64,000 bases of DNA from Plazaster borealis (GCA_021014325.1 CM037459.1:16890501-16954500); one strand, 5' to 3'; numbered from the stretch's first letter, positions 48,101-54,806 are shown. The notes: generated by a model from the letters alone, not told the origin. Program-made: numbers and translations.

Positions 48101-51100
48101 TCATGTTTCTAGTGTGACACAATAGCATCTGGTGTGACACTCATGTTTCTGGTGTGACGCTCATGTTTCTGGTGTGACACATTAGCATCTGGTGTGACGC
48201 TCATGTTTCTAGTGTGACCTATTAGCATCTGGTGTGACACTCATGTTTCTAGTATGACCTATTAGCATCTGGTGTGACGCTCATGTTTCTAGTGTGACCT
48301 ATTAGCATCCCAGGTGACACTCGTGTTTCTAGTGTGACCTATTAGCATCTGGTGTGACACTCATGTTTCTAGTGTGACCTATTAGCATCTGGTGTGACAC
48401 TCATGTTTCTGGTGTGACACTCATGTTTCTAATGTGACACATTAGCATCTTGTGTGACACTCCTGTTTCTGGTGTGACACATTAGCATCTGGTGTGACGC
48501 TCATGTTTCTGTGTGACACATTAGCATCTGGTGTGACACTCATAATTCTAGTGTGACACATTAGCATCTGGTGTGACATTCACGCATTTGAGGGTTATCT
48601 CATGGTGTCACACCCTACTATTCACCTGTCGGGCATTTTGGTAAATTAACAGATTGAATGATTTTACTTTTTGCTACAAAACATCACTTTATGAAGAGAC
48701 ATTCGAGCTACTGCAGTCATAATTTCATGTTTTGAGAAATCATTGTTTCGCAGACCGTTCGCCAATTAAACTTTGACATTTTAAGAACCATGAAAGTGGA
48801 GATCTTTAATCATGCAAATCTTTTGTAATTTTTATCATAGTAAGCTTTGTTAATGAGTAATTTACTAATTGTCTCTTTGTGAAACTGCGCATACGAGTCT
48901 GTGTGCAGTGCATCGTGTGCAAACCATTTCAATTGGCTCTCCGTGAAAATGCAAAAAGGCCGAGCACTCATCGCTTTGTGCTATCTACTTCAATGTTAAA
49001 AGTGGCAAATCAAAGATTGGCTACTCATGAAAACTCAAAACTGTAAATCTGATAATAATATCTTTGTGCTACTAAGTGTAATTAAGAAATTATGACATTT
49101 TATGACTTGAAACTTTTGGGAAATGTTGATTTCAATGATAATATCCAAAATGTGTAATAAAAAACTCAGATTTTCAAAAATTTCTAATTTTTTAATGAAC
49201 TTGCATTTTGTGAAAACAGGGACAAAATCCTTTTGATTTACCTAATATGTTGTTGGAGATCTGGAGATCATTTTCTCGTGCAATGAACAACATGATTGGA
49301 CAATGCATTGATCCAATCAACAGCGGTTTGAGAATCACCCGACTTTGTGAGGAAATTGTTACATAAACATGGGGATTATATAATTATCACAATGAAATTT
49401 CTAGAAAATAGAATTAGCTGTTGCAAATTGTTTATCAACCAAAAGGACCTGAAATATATTATTTGTGTTTGTGCTTTAAATTTGTAAAATGCACTAGAAT
49501 GCACCATTTGGCTTCAATATAGAAACAATCTTAATTGGGGGGAAATTCCCTAGCAGAACTTCACTCCCATGGCGCTTGTTCTGAGGAAATGTCCTAATGC
49601 TTCAGAAACCAAATTGTTGACATCACTGTGAGTATTAGCAAATACTTGTGCATTACCCAAAGCTGACAATTTGGGGTTCTTTTTTGTTACCAGTGTGGTT
49701 GTTGAGAAGTTTCCTGATGTTGTGTATGCAGTAGTGGAAGTATTACATGATGTCTGTCGTGAGGAGAACGGAACCCAAGTCGAGTAAGATATAGCGTCAT
49801 AATTTGTCGTTTCCTGATCCCTATCAAGTGCACATATGCTGTACTTACTGTTTTCTCAAACACTGTTTGTGTATAGAGATCATTGTTGTAGGTCTGGATA
49901 CCTGGACTCATCGTGACCATACCCAATCAAAGTATTGGTCTCGGAAGGACTGGGCTCAGTCTTGGATGCCAAGGTCTTGGGTTTTACCCACGAGACCTGC
50001 CATACTTGTACTTCAAATAGTTATAAGCATTGCTTACTCTATGTTTACATAATATATATGATTTTCATTTTCAGTTATCTGGTCATGGGAGACAGAGAAG
50101 ATGTGGAAGATGAGTTTGAGACAGAACACGATAAGAGGAAAAGAAAAGTGAGTTGGCTTCAATGTTTCTTGGAATGCCATTTTTGTGTTACAAATGCTGA
50201 ATCTGAATAAACTCAAACTCATCAAAATGTTTTGCTTCCTTTTTTAAGTAAAGCAAACAAGTTTTAGTTACTCAAGTCAACATAATTTGGTGTTGACTAA
50301 CTGTAAACGGTCGCGTGTGATGGACTCAGTTCGGTTTAGTATAGTAAGATCCTCGATAGAACACTGGATAAGTTATTGTTAACAGGGCCCATTTTCATGG
50401 CTCTGCTTACCGTAAGCAAAGAATAGGCACTTACGTAAGCATGGAATTCCGCGCTGATGTCCAGCGTACATGTATTTCACGAGTTAGCGGGGAATTTTTG
50501 CTTGTGCGCGTGCATACTCCACGTTACTAGTCATTCTTCACTTACACAGCTAGCGCAGAATTCGGCGGTAAGCATAATAATAGTTGCTTCTTATATAGCG
50601 CACATATCCGTCACTCAGTGACGCTTAAGGCCCTTTTAACGTTCATTATTTTCCTGCAAGGTATTGTGGAGCTATGTTTTGAAGTATGAGACCAAGTCCT
50701 TTACATAGCACCATGTAATGGTTTACAAGGTGCTGTGGTGCAATATGCTGCCGATCAAACCAGGAACACCGGGGCGAACCCCTTCTCTTTTCGATAAGTG
50801 CACTGGGTTCTTTTACGTGCATTACACAACACACGGGACCTACGGCTTAACGTCCCATCCGAAGGACGTAGCATGTGGTTAAGTATCTTGCTTAAGGACA
50901 CAAGTGTCACGACTGGGATTCGAACCCACACTCTGCTGATCAGAAACACCAGAGCCTGAGTTCGGTGTTCTTATCCGCTCGGCCACAACACGCAACTGCA
51001 GAGCCATGAAATGTTGGACTGCTATGGAAGTGGTAATCACCAACAAGACCATGTCACCACAGTCCATCAGTCCTGCAGTTGAGGCATAATACTAGAATCG

Positions 51101-51346
51101 TGTGATTCAGGAAGATTCTTACATTGTGTTTGTATAATGTCAGTAGATATACTGTCTTAACTACATGTATTTGATTTGTCTCCACAGCTGTCATTGAAAG
51201 ATCCTGTCCATTGCACATCACTGAGGGATTTCTCCATTCTACAATTCACGGAGTTTGAACGTATTCATGGCACCCCTACCTTCACTAGACTCATGGAATC
51301 AATTGACTTTGAAATACGAGAACAACTGCAAAATTTCTTCAAGTAA
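14890..51346 (+). CDS. IPO11: Importin-11 (complete coding gene, 27 exons)
   Basis: This is a nuclear transport receptor of the importin-beta/karyopherin family. Known family members bind RanGTP through an N-terminal HEAT-repeat region and carry cargo such as class III E2 ubiquitin-conjugating enzymes into the nucleus. Coding exons: 14890-15125, 15803-16079, 16405-16537, 17318-17376, 20247-20295, 23360-23430, 23878-24105, 25502-25585, 26289-26366, 35373-35463, 36674-36721, 37696-37801, 38134-38297, 39530-39570, 40204-40269, 40963-41013, 41298-41411, 43886-44001, 44469-44545, 45597-45676, 46249-46329, 46458-46553, 47115-47228, 47601-47722, 49694-49783, 50075-50147, 51188-51346. They sum to 2904 nt (967 residues plus stop; human about 975). 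The importin N-terminal domain (AEQQLKSWETQPGFYTVL) is in exon 1. The frame stays closed through all 26 joins and matches the vertebrate protein by recall throughout. Intron 13 is AT-AC; the rest are GT-AG. Confidence 0.95.
15803..16079 (+). CDS. IPO11: IPO11 exon 2 (residues 79-171)
   Basis: The acceptor CCGTTCAG completes Asn79 and gives NAIAEAEKVKIRGQL. The exon continues through KVARVDCPRNWPELIPTLL and ends KKLFQE at GTGAGA in phase 0. Confidence 0.95.
16405..16537 (+). CDS. IPO11: IPO11 exon 3 (residues 172-215)
   Basis: The correct frame is LTENTFSFLLELWNTHLEEF through STLALK, aligning with the family's LW-H block. The acceptor is CTATAG and the donor GTTAGT. A longer open frame in another register over the same bases is a shadow. 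Confidence 0.9.
17318..17376 (+). CDS. IPO11: IPO11 exon 4 (residues 216-235)
   Basis: A 59-nt exon reading VLRKQLIYGMPEPDK, between GTTGCAG and GTGAGT. Confidence 0.9.
17460..17905 (+). mobile_element. Diverged copy of the TTAA-ended element family (intron 4)
   Basis: Shares ordered blocks with 20860-21496 and 21788-22441: CACAATGAAACC, TGACTAAACAAAG, ACGTTCTCATAA, ACAATGGT, AAGGTCTGGAATCG and the terminal TAGCA(C/T)GGT-AGTGCATG region. The ends are not clear in this copy. Confidence 0.6.
18520..19140. repeat. Diverged tandem repeat in intron 4, unit about 115-150 bp
   Basis: About four or five units each carry CCAGTTAGAAGTGACATTTG, a TTGGTTGGGGTT step, a TTGTTTTGGG-TGAA step and a run of AAAGGTCA/AAGGTCA. 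Starts of the first motif lie at about 18564, 18712, 18828 and 18970. Confidence 0.7.
19291..19705. repeat. Two-copy direct repeat, unit about 214 bp
   Basis: The block ending CAGCTTCTGTCCGGCCATCC (about 19455 and 19669) is duplicated together with upstream AAAGTTTTTGCCT, AGTTTGTTGTG and AAAGTTTTCAGGGT motifs. Confidence 0.7.
20247..20295 (+). CDS. IPO11: IPO11 exon 5 (residues 236-251)
   Basis: A 49-nt exon reading MLIELVFQRIRPILGI, between TTTGTCAG and GTAAGT. Confidence 0.9.
20565..20858 (-). mobile_element. tRNA-derived SINE fragment (- strand)
   Basis: Matches the body and 3' tail of the SINE at 50577-50995: ATATAGCACC, AACCCCTTCTCTTAACGATA, GTGTACTGGATTCTTTT and GTCCCATCCAAACGAC. The tRNA-like head is missing. 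Confidence 0.7.
20860..21496 (+). mobile_element. TTAA-ended non-autonomous element (intron 5, copy 2)
   Basis: Starts TTAACCACTTTCTGACGG and ends in a degenerate GTCAAAGTGGTTGAG. The interior shares ordered blocks with the copy at 21788. TTAA at the ends would suit a piggyBac-type insertion, but no transposase is present. Confidence 0.6.
21788..22441 (+). mobile_element. TTAA-ended non-autonomous element (intron 5, copy 3)
   Basis: Begins TTAACCACTTCACGTCAG and ends CCGACGGGAAGTGGTTAA, giving inverted termini bounded by TTAA on each side. It lies in the same orientation as copy 2, about 290 bp away. Open frames inside are short and unrecognised. Confidence 0.7.
22442..23359. other. Rest of IPO11 intron 5
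   Basis: No gene recognised. GTTTAAAC-type steps (about 22910, 23150 and 23190) near a CGACCAATCAGAAT motif suggest another repeat, but no boundaries could be set. The longest - strand frames lack similarity. Confidence 0.35.
23360..23430 (+). CDS. IPO11: IPO11 exon 6 (residues 252-275)
   Basis: Reads RGELSSTNGLREKLEKK and then VLLLMKT. The acceptor is TATATAG and the donor GTAAGT. Confidence 0.9.
23878..24105 (+). CDS. IPO11: IPO11 exon 7 (residues 276-351)
   Basis: Reads LLDTQDTFPLSYVSFIGRSL, VTYIFTEAGRGLLFERFIVF and MNLIKSIVK, ending ANDAQK. The donor GTCAGA is weaker than the others but gives the family frame. Confidence 0.9.
24401..24650 (-). pseudogene. LINE reverse-transcriptase C-terminal relic
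   Basis: On the - strand the fragment reads GHCSRGRPQTTYVDTLCRDS, then GLQREELRTAIRDQRVWRAI. This is the typical tail of a non-LTR retrotransposon polyprotein. The piece is only about 60 codons long and antisense within IPO11 intron 7. Confidence 0.75.
25308..25475. repeat. Dispersed repeat shared with 35750-35900
   Basis: Both loci share, in the same orientation, GGTCAAAAG(A)GG, a TGTGCG-GTACA(C/A)ATCTTT block, TTGTTTCATCA and GGTTTACCTC(C/T)AAG. At 25308-25325 a CTGGCGTGAAGTGGTTAA end of the TTAA-family element directly precedes it. Confidence 0.6.
25502..25585 (+). CDS. IPO11: IPO11 exon 8 (residues 352-379)
   Basis: Reads AKNEFFTDSTLWEMCHRLLS through YFLLTQE, with donor GTGAGC in phase 0. 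Confidence 0.93.
25815..26010 (+). mobile_element. Old tRNA-derived SINE copy
   Basis: A box-like GTGGTCTAGTGCACTGGACC and B-box-like TTAGGTTCAAGTCCAGG are followed by CACTTGTGTCCTTGGGTGAG, the body motif of the SINE family. It lies in IPO11 intron 8 and is diverged and truncated. Confidence 0.65.
26289..26366 (+). CDS. IPO11: IPO11 exon 9 (residues 380-405)
   Basis: Reads DLEMWESDPEGFTIDEGG and ESWKFTLR. The donor GTGAGT opens the 9-kb intron 9, which contains the long-TIR element and the 13-bp minisatellite. Confidence 0.95.
26797..26916. repeat. Short tandem repeats in intron 9
   Basis: Three copies of a 19-bp unit GACTGCCCCAGGCAGATTG at about 26806-26855 are followed by an ACTC microsatellite at about 26890-26915. 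Confidence 0.75.
27371..28280 (+). repeat. Left TIR of the long-TIR element
   Basis: Inverted match to 30919-31840. It contains two tandem sub-repeats built on AGGTCAAAA, CACATTTGATAGATCTATCC, GTACACAAATGTATAG and ATATCTTGAG blocks, and a poly-A tract at about 28178-28195. Confidence 0.8.
28285..30780 (-). pseudogene. Decayed ORF of a metazoan repeat-associated protein family
   Basis: Read on the - strand across frame breaks, motifs appear in order: GGLHVCFNFLKAIGQHME (30277-30221), a FRLWSHYIEMVEMEI block (about 29865-29819), YDHSNFDHDV (about 29740), VVFDR then GDGSIKALTRSKRM (29014-28936), ADTRLMLNA (28713-28684) and FHALT then CDTASYMTIGKRKSLNW (28511-28441). I recognise this order from multicopy uncharacterised proteins of echinoderms, cnidarians and amphioxus. 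The EADTR and HALTGCDT motifs look to me like metal-binding acidic motifs of a PIN/FEN1-like nuclease fold; that is inference. The copy is dead: TAG interrupts VFDR-, TGA replaces the Gly before CDT, and a SINE splits the middle. Confidence 0.65.
29336..29514 (-). mobile_element. SINE-like insertion with 12-bp target duplication
   Basis: Flanked by AACATTCTGTCA at 29324-29335 and 29515-29526. On the - strand it begins near a B-box-like GTGGGTTCGAATCCCACC, continues with TGCCTGTGAATTTTTTCACA and ends TAAAGAATATTCTT-type sequence. It interrupts the ORF of the long-TIR element, so it is younger. A fragment of the same 3' end lies at 45724-45775. Confidence 0.75.
30919..31840 (-). repeat. Right TIR of the long-TIR element
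   Basis: Reverse complement of 27371-28280, with the same sub-repeat structure. The outer 40 bp differ more than the rest between the two ends. Confidence 0.8.
31841..32640. other. Intron 9 sequence, nothing recognised
   Basis: Two antisense open frames of about 80-95 codons (32066-31779 and 32235-32002) have no recognised motif, and one crosses the transposon boundary. A run of CGATACGCAA-type steps lies at 32555-32615. Confidence 0.35.
32650..32905 (+). repeat. Dispersed repeat, copy 1 (partner at 39765-40045)
   Basis: Shares TTACGGTAGTTT, ACATGAAAAGAAA, AGTAGGGCTTTGAAAACCAA and AATTCAGCGCGCTTCGG with the second copy, in the same orientation, both inside IPO11 introns. Confidence 0.75.
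33130..34165. repeat. 13-bp minisatellite
   Basis: About 80 head-to-tail units of GGTGTGGAACCCT, with variants ACCAT, TAGAACC, TTGAACC and GATCCAAG recurring in a higher-order pattern. As 13 is not a multiple of 3 and the unit has no stop on the - strand, all three - frames stay open for 360-384 codons with a 13-residue period (GSTPGFHTRVPHQ). No start context, splice fit or homology supports a gene. It lies in IPO11 intron 9. Confidence 0.93.
34166..35372. other. End of IPO11 intron 9
   Basis: No gene. A fragment reading GGGGTCAAACCCACGCCCC at about 34347-34365 resembles a tRNA-type B box from a SINE, without a traceable body. Confidence 0.4.
35373..35463 (+). CDS. IPO11: IPO11 exon 10 (residues 406-435)
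   Basis: Reads PCTEVLFLAMFHAYRDVF and then TKVLLQMVQSVQ. The acceptor is TTTTACAG and the donor GTATGT. Confidence 0.95.
35750..35900. repeat. Dispersed repeat shared with 25308-25475
   Basis: Same ordered blocks as the first copy, in intron 10. A GACCTTATGCATATGACCTC motif at about 35715 precedes it. Confidence 0.6.
36132..36505 (+). mobile_element. tRNA-derived SINE, near full length
   Basis: The head is tRNA-like, with GTGGGGAGCGGTTAAGAGCA (A-box region) and TAGGTTCGAGTCCCGG (B box, about 36201). The body reads CACTTGTGTCCTTGAGCAAG, GGATGGGACGTTAAGCCGTA and CACGTAAAGAACCC, and the tail is AATAAATAAAAATAATAATA. This is the same family as the - strand copy at 50577. It lies in intron 10. 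Confidence 0.85.
36674..36721 (+). CDS. IPO11: IPO11 exon 11 (residues 436-451)
   Basis: A 48-nt exon reading GIIEPTNMDMLVQKEA, with donor GTTAGT in phase 1. Confidence 0.92.
37270..37350 (-). mobile_element. tRNA-like SINE head fragment
   Basis: On the - strand it reads GCTCTGTTGATAGAGCG followed by GGTCGCATGTTCAAGTCC, like the D arm and T arm of a tRNA. The acceptor stem does not close and there is no clean tRNA fold, so it is called a SINE fragment rather than a tRNA gene. Confidence 0.45.
37696..37801 (+). CDS. IPO11: IPO11 exon 12 (residues 452-486)
   Basis: Reads VYNAMGLAAFELFDEVNFDQ, then WFTNHLLGELNNKHP. Donor GTGAGA. Confidence 0.95.
38134..38297 (+). CDS. IPO11: IPO11 exon 13 (residues 487-541)
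   Basis: Reads RYKVIRRRVIWLIGQWLGVK and DLVVRITAAQTLKI. It ends one base into codon 542, where the intron begins ATATCCTT (U12-type AT-AC donor). Confidence 0.95.
38298..39529 (+). other. IPO11: IPO11 intron 13: U12-type AT-AC intron
   Basis: The donor is ATATCCTTAT, the textbook minor-spliceosome AT-AC consensus. Near the 3' end TTCCTTAAT (39511-39519) matches the U12 branch-site consensus, and the intron ends TTTGCAC at 39529, about 11 nt past the branch adenosine. Joining G to CT at this boundary restores KIAVDDFEF, matching the family. No GT-AG alternative gives that frame. A Harbinger-like element fills most of the intron. Confidence 0.92.
38435..39480. mobile_element. Harbinger-like non-autonomous element in the AT-AC intron
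   Basis: Termini GGGAGCGTCTCAAAAGTC (38435) and its complement ending at 39480. TTA flanks both sides (38432-38434 and 39481-39483). GGG-starting TIRs with 3-bp TTA/TAA target duplications are typical of PIF/Harbinger. No transposase frame was seen. The inner arms share CCAACGGA/CCATTGGAC-like blocks. Confidence 0.8.
39530..39570 (+). CDS. IPO11: IPO11 exon 14 (residues 542-555)
   Basis: A 41-nt exon reading AVDDFEFKKDNFLP, with the AC acceptor of the U12 intron upstream and donor GTGAGT downstream. Confidence 0.92.
39765..40045 (+). repeat. Dispersed repeat, copy 2 (partner at 32650-32905)
   Basis: Same orientation and block order as copy 1, with small indels. In IPO11 intron 14. Confidence 0.75.
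40204..40269 (+). CDS. IPO11: IPO11 exon 15 (residues 556-577)
   Basis: Reads YLESSFALLFQLLKQVSECD then TK. Acceptor TTGCAG, donor GTAAGA. Confidence 0.95.
40963..41013 (+). CDS. IPO11: IPO11 exon 16 (residues 578-594)
   Basis: A 51-nt exon reading MHILHVLSFIIERVEAQ, with donor GTAAGG. Confidence 0.95.
41298..41411 (+). CDS. IPO11: IPO11 exon 17 (residues 595-632)
   Basis: Reads IRPYASSLAQYLPVLWEESV and EHNMLRCAILSTLVHLVQ. The donor GTAAAC is followed within about 20 bp by the 32-bp minisatellite. Confidence 0.95.
41427..43590. repeat. 32-bp G-rich minisatellite
   Basis: About 67 head-to-tail units of a 32-bp repeat containing GTGAGAAGGGGGTGTC followed by AGGGGCTGGTGGGCCA. Variants CAGTG/CAATG/CGGTG and TCAGG/TCGGG recur in blocks. 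One unit at about 42308-42340 is diverged but still 32 bp, and a few units near 42775-42865 have 1-bp indels. It fills most of IPO11 intron 17. Each unit has G runs that could form G-quadruplexes in the transcript. Confidence 0.95.
43886..44001 (+). CDS. IPO11: IPO11 exon 18 (residues 633-670)
   Basis: Reads GLGSLSVELYHFLIPIIKFS and TDVSQPPHVYLLDDGIDL, with the W671 codon split across the GTATGT donor. Confidence 0.95.
44469..44545 (+). CDS. IPO11: IPO11 exon 19 (residues 671-696)
   Basis: Completes W671 and reads YETIQNAPLMTKELMQLF, then GNMTSLL. Donor GTAAGA. Confidence 0.93.
45597..45676 (+). CDS. IPO11: IPO11 exon 20 (residues 697-723)
   Basis: Reads ELGSENLKTCFQIITAYVLL then GPNEFMQ. 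Acceptor TTTCAG, donor GTACAG. Confidence 0.95.
45724..45775 (-). mobile_element. SINE 3'-end fragment
   Basis: AATAGATGTTAATTTTGCAT and GGGGATAAAGAATAT match the 3' end of the SINE at 29336-29514, in the same orientation. Confidence 0.65.
46249..46329 (+). CDS. IPO11: IPO11 exon 21 (residues 724-750)
   Basis: Reads SYSCAVFAGCVSLLESVRPE then GIVIVLK. Donor GTAGGC. Confidence 0.93.
46458..46553 (+). CDS. IPO11: IPO11 exon 22 (residues 751-782)
   Basis: Reads LVETILKMFPTEGPQIFRQL then LPKILQRILDKE. Donor GTGAGT. Intron 21 is only 128 nt, the shortest of the gene. Confidence 0.95.
47115..47228 (+). CDS. IPO11: IPO11 exon 23 (residues 783-820)
   Basis: Reads EYPTVMSMYLSVFARIVIKN, QSFFFSFLQQYCHTTKEQ. 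Donor GTACAA. Confidence 0.95.
47601..47722 (+). CDS. IPO11: IPO11 exon 24 (residues 821-860)
   Basis: Reads PDELLSKLLVVWSEKMDWIT and QAERRKLSALALMALLPSNS. Donor GTAGCA; the following intron holds the 40-bp minisatellite. Confidence 0.95.
47985..48585. repeat. 40-bp minisatellite
   Basis: About 15 units of a 40-bp repeat (TTAGCATCTGGTGTGACACT then CATGTTTCTAGTGTGACCTA). The half-units GGTGTGACAC and AGTGTGACCT are themselves related, suggesting a 20-bp ancestor. In IPO11 intron 24. Confidence 0.9.
48586..49693. other. Rest of IPO11 intron 24
   Basis: No exon, repeat boundary or RNA gene recognised. Confidence 0.4.
49694..49783 (+). CDS. IPO11: IPO11 exon 25 (residues 861-890)
   Basis: Reads SVVVEKFPDVVYAVVEVLHD then VCREENGTQV. 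Donor GTAAGA. Confidence 0.93.
50075..50147 (+). CDS. IPO11: IPO11 exon 26 (residues 891-915)
   Basis: Reads DYLVMGDREDVEDEFETEHD then KRKRK, an acidic-then-basic stretch also found in the vertebrate protein. Donor GTGAGT. Confidence 0.93.
50385..51015. mobile_element. Foldback MITE (GGGCCCATTTTCAT family), interrupted by a SINE
   Basis: Left end AGGGCCCATTTTCATGGCTC, right end GCAGAGCCATGAAATG (about 50998-51013). It is the same family as 8026-8404. Its interior near the right end is interrupted by the SINE at 50577-50995. In IPO11 intron 26. Confidence 0.7.
50577..50995 (-). mobile_element. tRNA-derived SINE, near full length
   Basis: On the - strand the head reads GTTGTGGCCGAGCGGATAAG (A box) and GGGTTCGAATCCC (B box, 50927-50915), like tRNA-Leu-type heads. 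It continues with CACTTGTGTCCTTAAGCAAG, GGACGTTAAGCCGTAGG, CACTTATCGAAAAGAGAAGG and ATATAAGAAGCAAC, and ends in TATTATTA. It is inserted in the foldback element at 50385-51015. Confidence 0.85.
51188..51346 (+). CDS. IPO11: IPO11 exon 27 (residues 916-967 and stop)
   Basis: Reads LSLKDPVHCTSLRDFSILQF and ends REQLQNFFK followed by TAA. Acceptor TCCACAG. Confidence 0.95.
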   Translation: MSLKDPVHCTSLRDFSILQFTEFERIHGTPTFTRLMESIDFEIREQLQNFFK

Positions 51347-54147
51347 TATACAGAAGTGATCACAAGATGCTTGAATTTATTCACATCATCGACTGTCATT
51401 GTGGGAATTTCTAGTCACATTTAAGAAAACGTTTATGTTTTTTGATGACATATACAAGAGTTGTCAAACTTCTTAAGTATTATAAGGAACACTTGCTTTG
51501 TATGGTTGGTCACATTGAGAACACTTCCACATGTCATTTGCAGAAAATGAGTTTTTATATTCTGTTCAATTTTTGGGGGCACAAACAAGTACTTTTACAA
51601 GGAGCATTTACTTTACGTGGGTATTATTGCAAAAGCTGTATGTTTGAAAGACTACATAACTTTAAGTAAATTATGTGAGGTGACTGTAGAAGCTGGTTGA
51701 GGTTTAGAAATGAATTGATCTCCAATCAAATGTTTTATCAATTTATTTGCAAGAGTTTCATATGTCAAAACAAAAAACGTCATTGAGCTAATTACAAGAT
51801 TGAAATCAACTACAAAATATCATCAAGTGATCTGCATGCATTTTGGATGAGAAACCCTTTTGTCATTTAAGTTTTGTACTGAAAAAAACATCTAAAGAAC
51901 CTCAACAGCTTCTAGTAAAAAATGACTTGTTTGAGTTTTCCAGGTTTTTAAGAATAGAGTCTCCAGTGGAAGTGGCCACAAAATGTCATCAGATTTATTG
52001 GTATATATCATTTGCCTGAGTGTGGCATGTGTTCAATCCTCATGTAAGCAAGCCACATGACAACTTCATACTACTTTAAGGTGTGTATGTGAACAGCTCT
52101 GTCATGGCTTGAGGTACTTTCAACAGTCATTGAAACAACTACATATGAATTCAAGCTTATTTTGAAGACTGAAGCTGTGTGTGTTTCCCACAGGGTCTCT
52201 TCAAATAATGACAAGACTTGAGGAAACAATCAACCTTGCACCATATCCCAAAGAATGTTGGCTCCACCACTCTCCACTCCTGCCTATCTTGTGCTCTTCG
52301 GTATACATACAAGTTCAAGTAATTCTCCAAATCTTTACATGTATATGTGAAACACTGAGAAAGCCTTTAAAAAGCACATGTTATAAACATTGGAACATAT
52401 ATTCATAGTCTTACTAGTACTGAACAAGAAAACAGTATGGAGAAAGTTGATTTTAAACTGAGACTTTTTATATAAGTATAATGTGATGCCATATATTGTG
52501 AAAAAAGGATAATTGGGGGTTTTATTTGTAAAGAAAAGCCTGCTTTGCAATCTCGTGCTCATAATATTCTAGAAAAAGGAAGGGAGAGCCCTTTTAAAAC
52601 ATTGTTTAAATGATATCTCTTTTCCACCATTTTCTGAACATTTGCTAGATGGTCTCATGGTGTCCACTAATGATTCTTGCAGGATCCCCACTTGACCTCC
52701 TATGCTGTTGCTTTAATGAGATGACTTGATGCACCAATAGTGCCCCTAACTATAAAAAGCAATGGTACTTGTAGCCACAAAACATACAATGTACATGTGT
52801 GGATTCTTCCTATATTATTACTAGCATGCCACGCTGAGTACCCAAACAACATGCTACATGTGTATATGTGTGTACATGTACACATGCATGCGATTGACGG
52901 TTCACTACCAAAAAGGTGTATATTATTTAAAGCTACATTGTACATTCAAAACCCTTAACTTTGAGGTAAAGAAATGAGGACATAAGATTTATTTGGCTCT
53001 GAACTTGAAGGCTGGGCAACCAAGCCCAGATAAGTTCACACATTTGATTAAAAAGTGCCTGTGTCTGTGTAAAATGGTGCTAAAATTACATTTGACGATA
53101 GACAGCCCATTTTTATGTGTGTATAACTCATTTTCATTTCAAAACAGAACTAGAAAATTCAAAGGGTTGTTTAAGAAAAATAATTTGTATTCATACTGCA
53201 CAAAACATATATATTTATTGAAGTGAACACTTTTAAAATGTAGACAATGGGAATAATTAACTTCATAGTGTGTAACATTAGATTGTGTATTTAACCTTTT
53301 ATATCTAAACAAAATAGTTGAAAACCATGGTTCACACATTACATTCATTCATTCAATTTTGTGTATTTCATGCCATGGGTCACAGCCATGGCTGAATGGT
53401 GCTTGATGTACAATCACAACAGTTATTCAAATTTAAAGTGCACAAAAACAAAATAATTGGAGTAAAACATCAAAGCACATAAATAATGCATCTCAAAACA
53501 GAACTAGAAAAAAAGGAATTCTTAGTAAACACACACACACAAACACTCTTCTTGATTCTGGTTGATCTACAAAACAACTCTGAGTATTTTAATTTCTTCT
53601 TAAAGTTCTATTGCAGGTTGTGTTTCTAACTGAATAAATTGAGAAGTAAATTTAGTGGCATGTTGAAGTTTGCTACCAATAACAATTTTCAACATATCAA
53701 ATTACAAAACTATTCAGCAAACTAGTGTATGACTCCAGTGGTAAATGCAGCACAATATATTAACTATCTGAGCCAAAGACAAACCACATGTTCAGTAATT
53801 ATTGGGTAAAACAACTATTAGACTCAATGTGAAAGTTCTCTGATGGTAAATTTCATATATTATTACTACCAGTCCTCCAGACGAAATGTTTTTATATGAA
53901 ATATTGTCAAAGTCAAGAAAATAGTATTTTAAGACCCCAGGGGCAAATCACCATTGCTTATTTTGATTGCCACAATTGAAATAAGCTTATGAATCTGCAT
54001 ATAATGTAATCTTTGTAAACTTTGTTTTGATATTTTTTACTAAATTTGTGTTTTTAATTGATATTACATGAAAATGAGTTTACTCTTCCAATTGCATGTA
54101 AGATACCTTTAAGTCAAAAAGTATGCTTTAACAAATATTTGACAATA
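51347..54147. other. 3' UTR and 3' flank of IPO11
   Basis: No further exon. A possible polyadenylation signal AATAAA is at 53633-53638, about 2.3 kb past the stop, and no nearer canonical hexamer was found by eye. The true 3' end is not determinable here. No repeat boundary recognised. Confidence 0.4.
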
Positions 54148-54806
54148 GACTGTGCAAGTCTCGCGCATATTTGAAATTCTGGGACCATTGTGGTCCCAAC
54201 CATATGGAGATTTACGTGGGCAAGATTTTGTTTTGTCAATTATTTTAGTTTAACGTGGTTTATGACCATGAAAAATATATATGTTGTTGGGAATGTAATA
54301 CTTAGTTATATAACGAAGAAAACCCGAGAATTAAACTTCACCTCAGCTTCCGGTTACTGCCAAAAACTAAGAATTTTGTGTTCACCTCCGATCACAAAAC
54401 TTATGTAAACGCTTGTTTTGGATGCGCGATGATAATCGCCAGATGCTGTAATTGCAACAGGAAGTCTTTTCATTGCAGTATATATGGTTGTTGAGGCGTC
54501 AGCGTCAAGCGTTAATTTTACACCCGTGTGACCTTTGCAAATCCTCGTAAGGGGTTTCTGAAAAGTTGAGATCAAATAAGCATCCTTGTCCCAGAGTTTG
54601 AATTTTGTTTCAAAAATAATTAACACATTATTGGTGTATTTATTAAAATAAACTAAAACTGATTTTATAAAAATGTAATGAGTATTTTTGTTGTTCAGAC
54701 TTTGTCATTAGATATAAATTAAAACAAAAAATCGATTTTTAAGGGAAAAAAAAGTTCTTTGTTAGATGTGTTTTCTCGTTCCGATACGCACGAGACTTGC
54801 ACAGTC
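54148..54806. mobile_element. MITE with GACTGTGCAAGTCTCG termini
   Basis: Left terminus GACTGTGCAAGTCTCGCGC and right terminus its near complement, CGCACGAGACTTGCACAGTC. TA flanks both ends (54146-54147 and 54807-54808), as for Tc1/mariner-type insertion. A small GGGACCATTGTGGTCCC palindrome lies inside the left arm. No coding frame. Confidence 0.8.

Noticed and set aside
50915..50995. tRNA gene on the - strand (A box and B box present)
   Set aside because: It is the head of a SINE with a long body and AT-rich tail. The acceptor stem is not closed as in a real tRNA. The same applies to 36132, 25815 and 37270.
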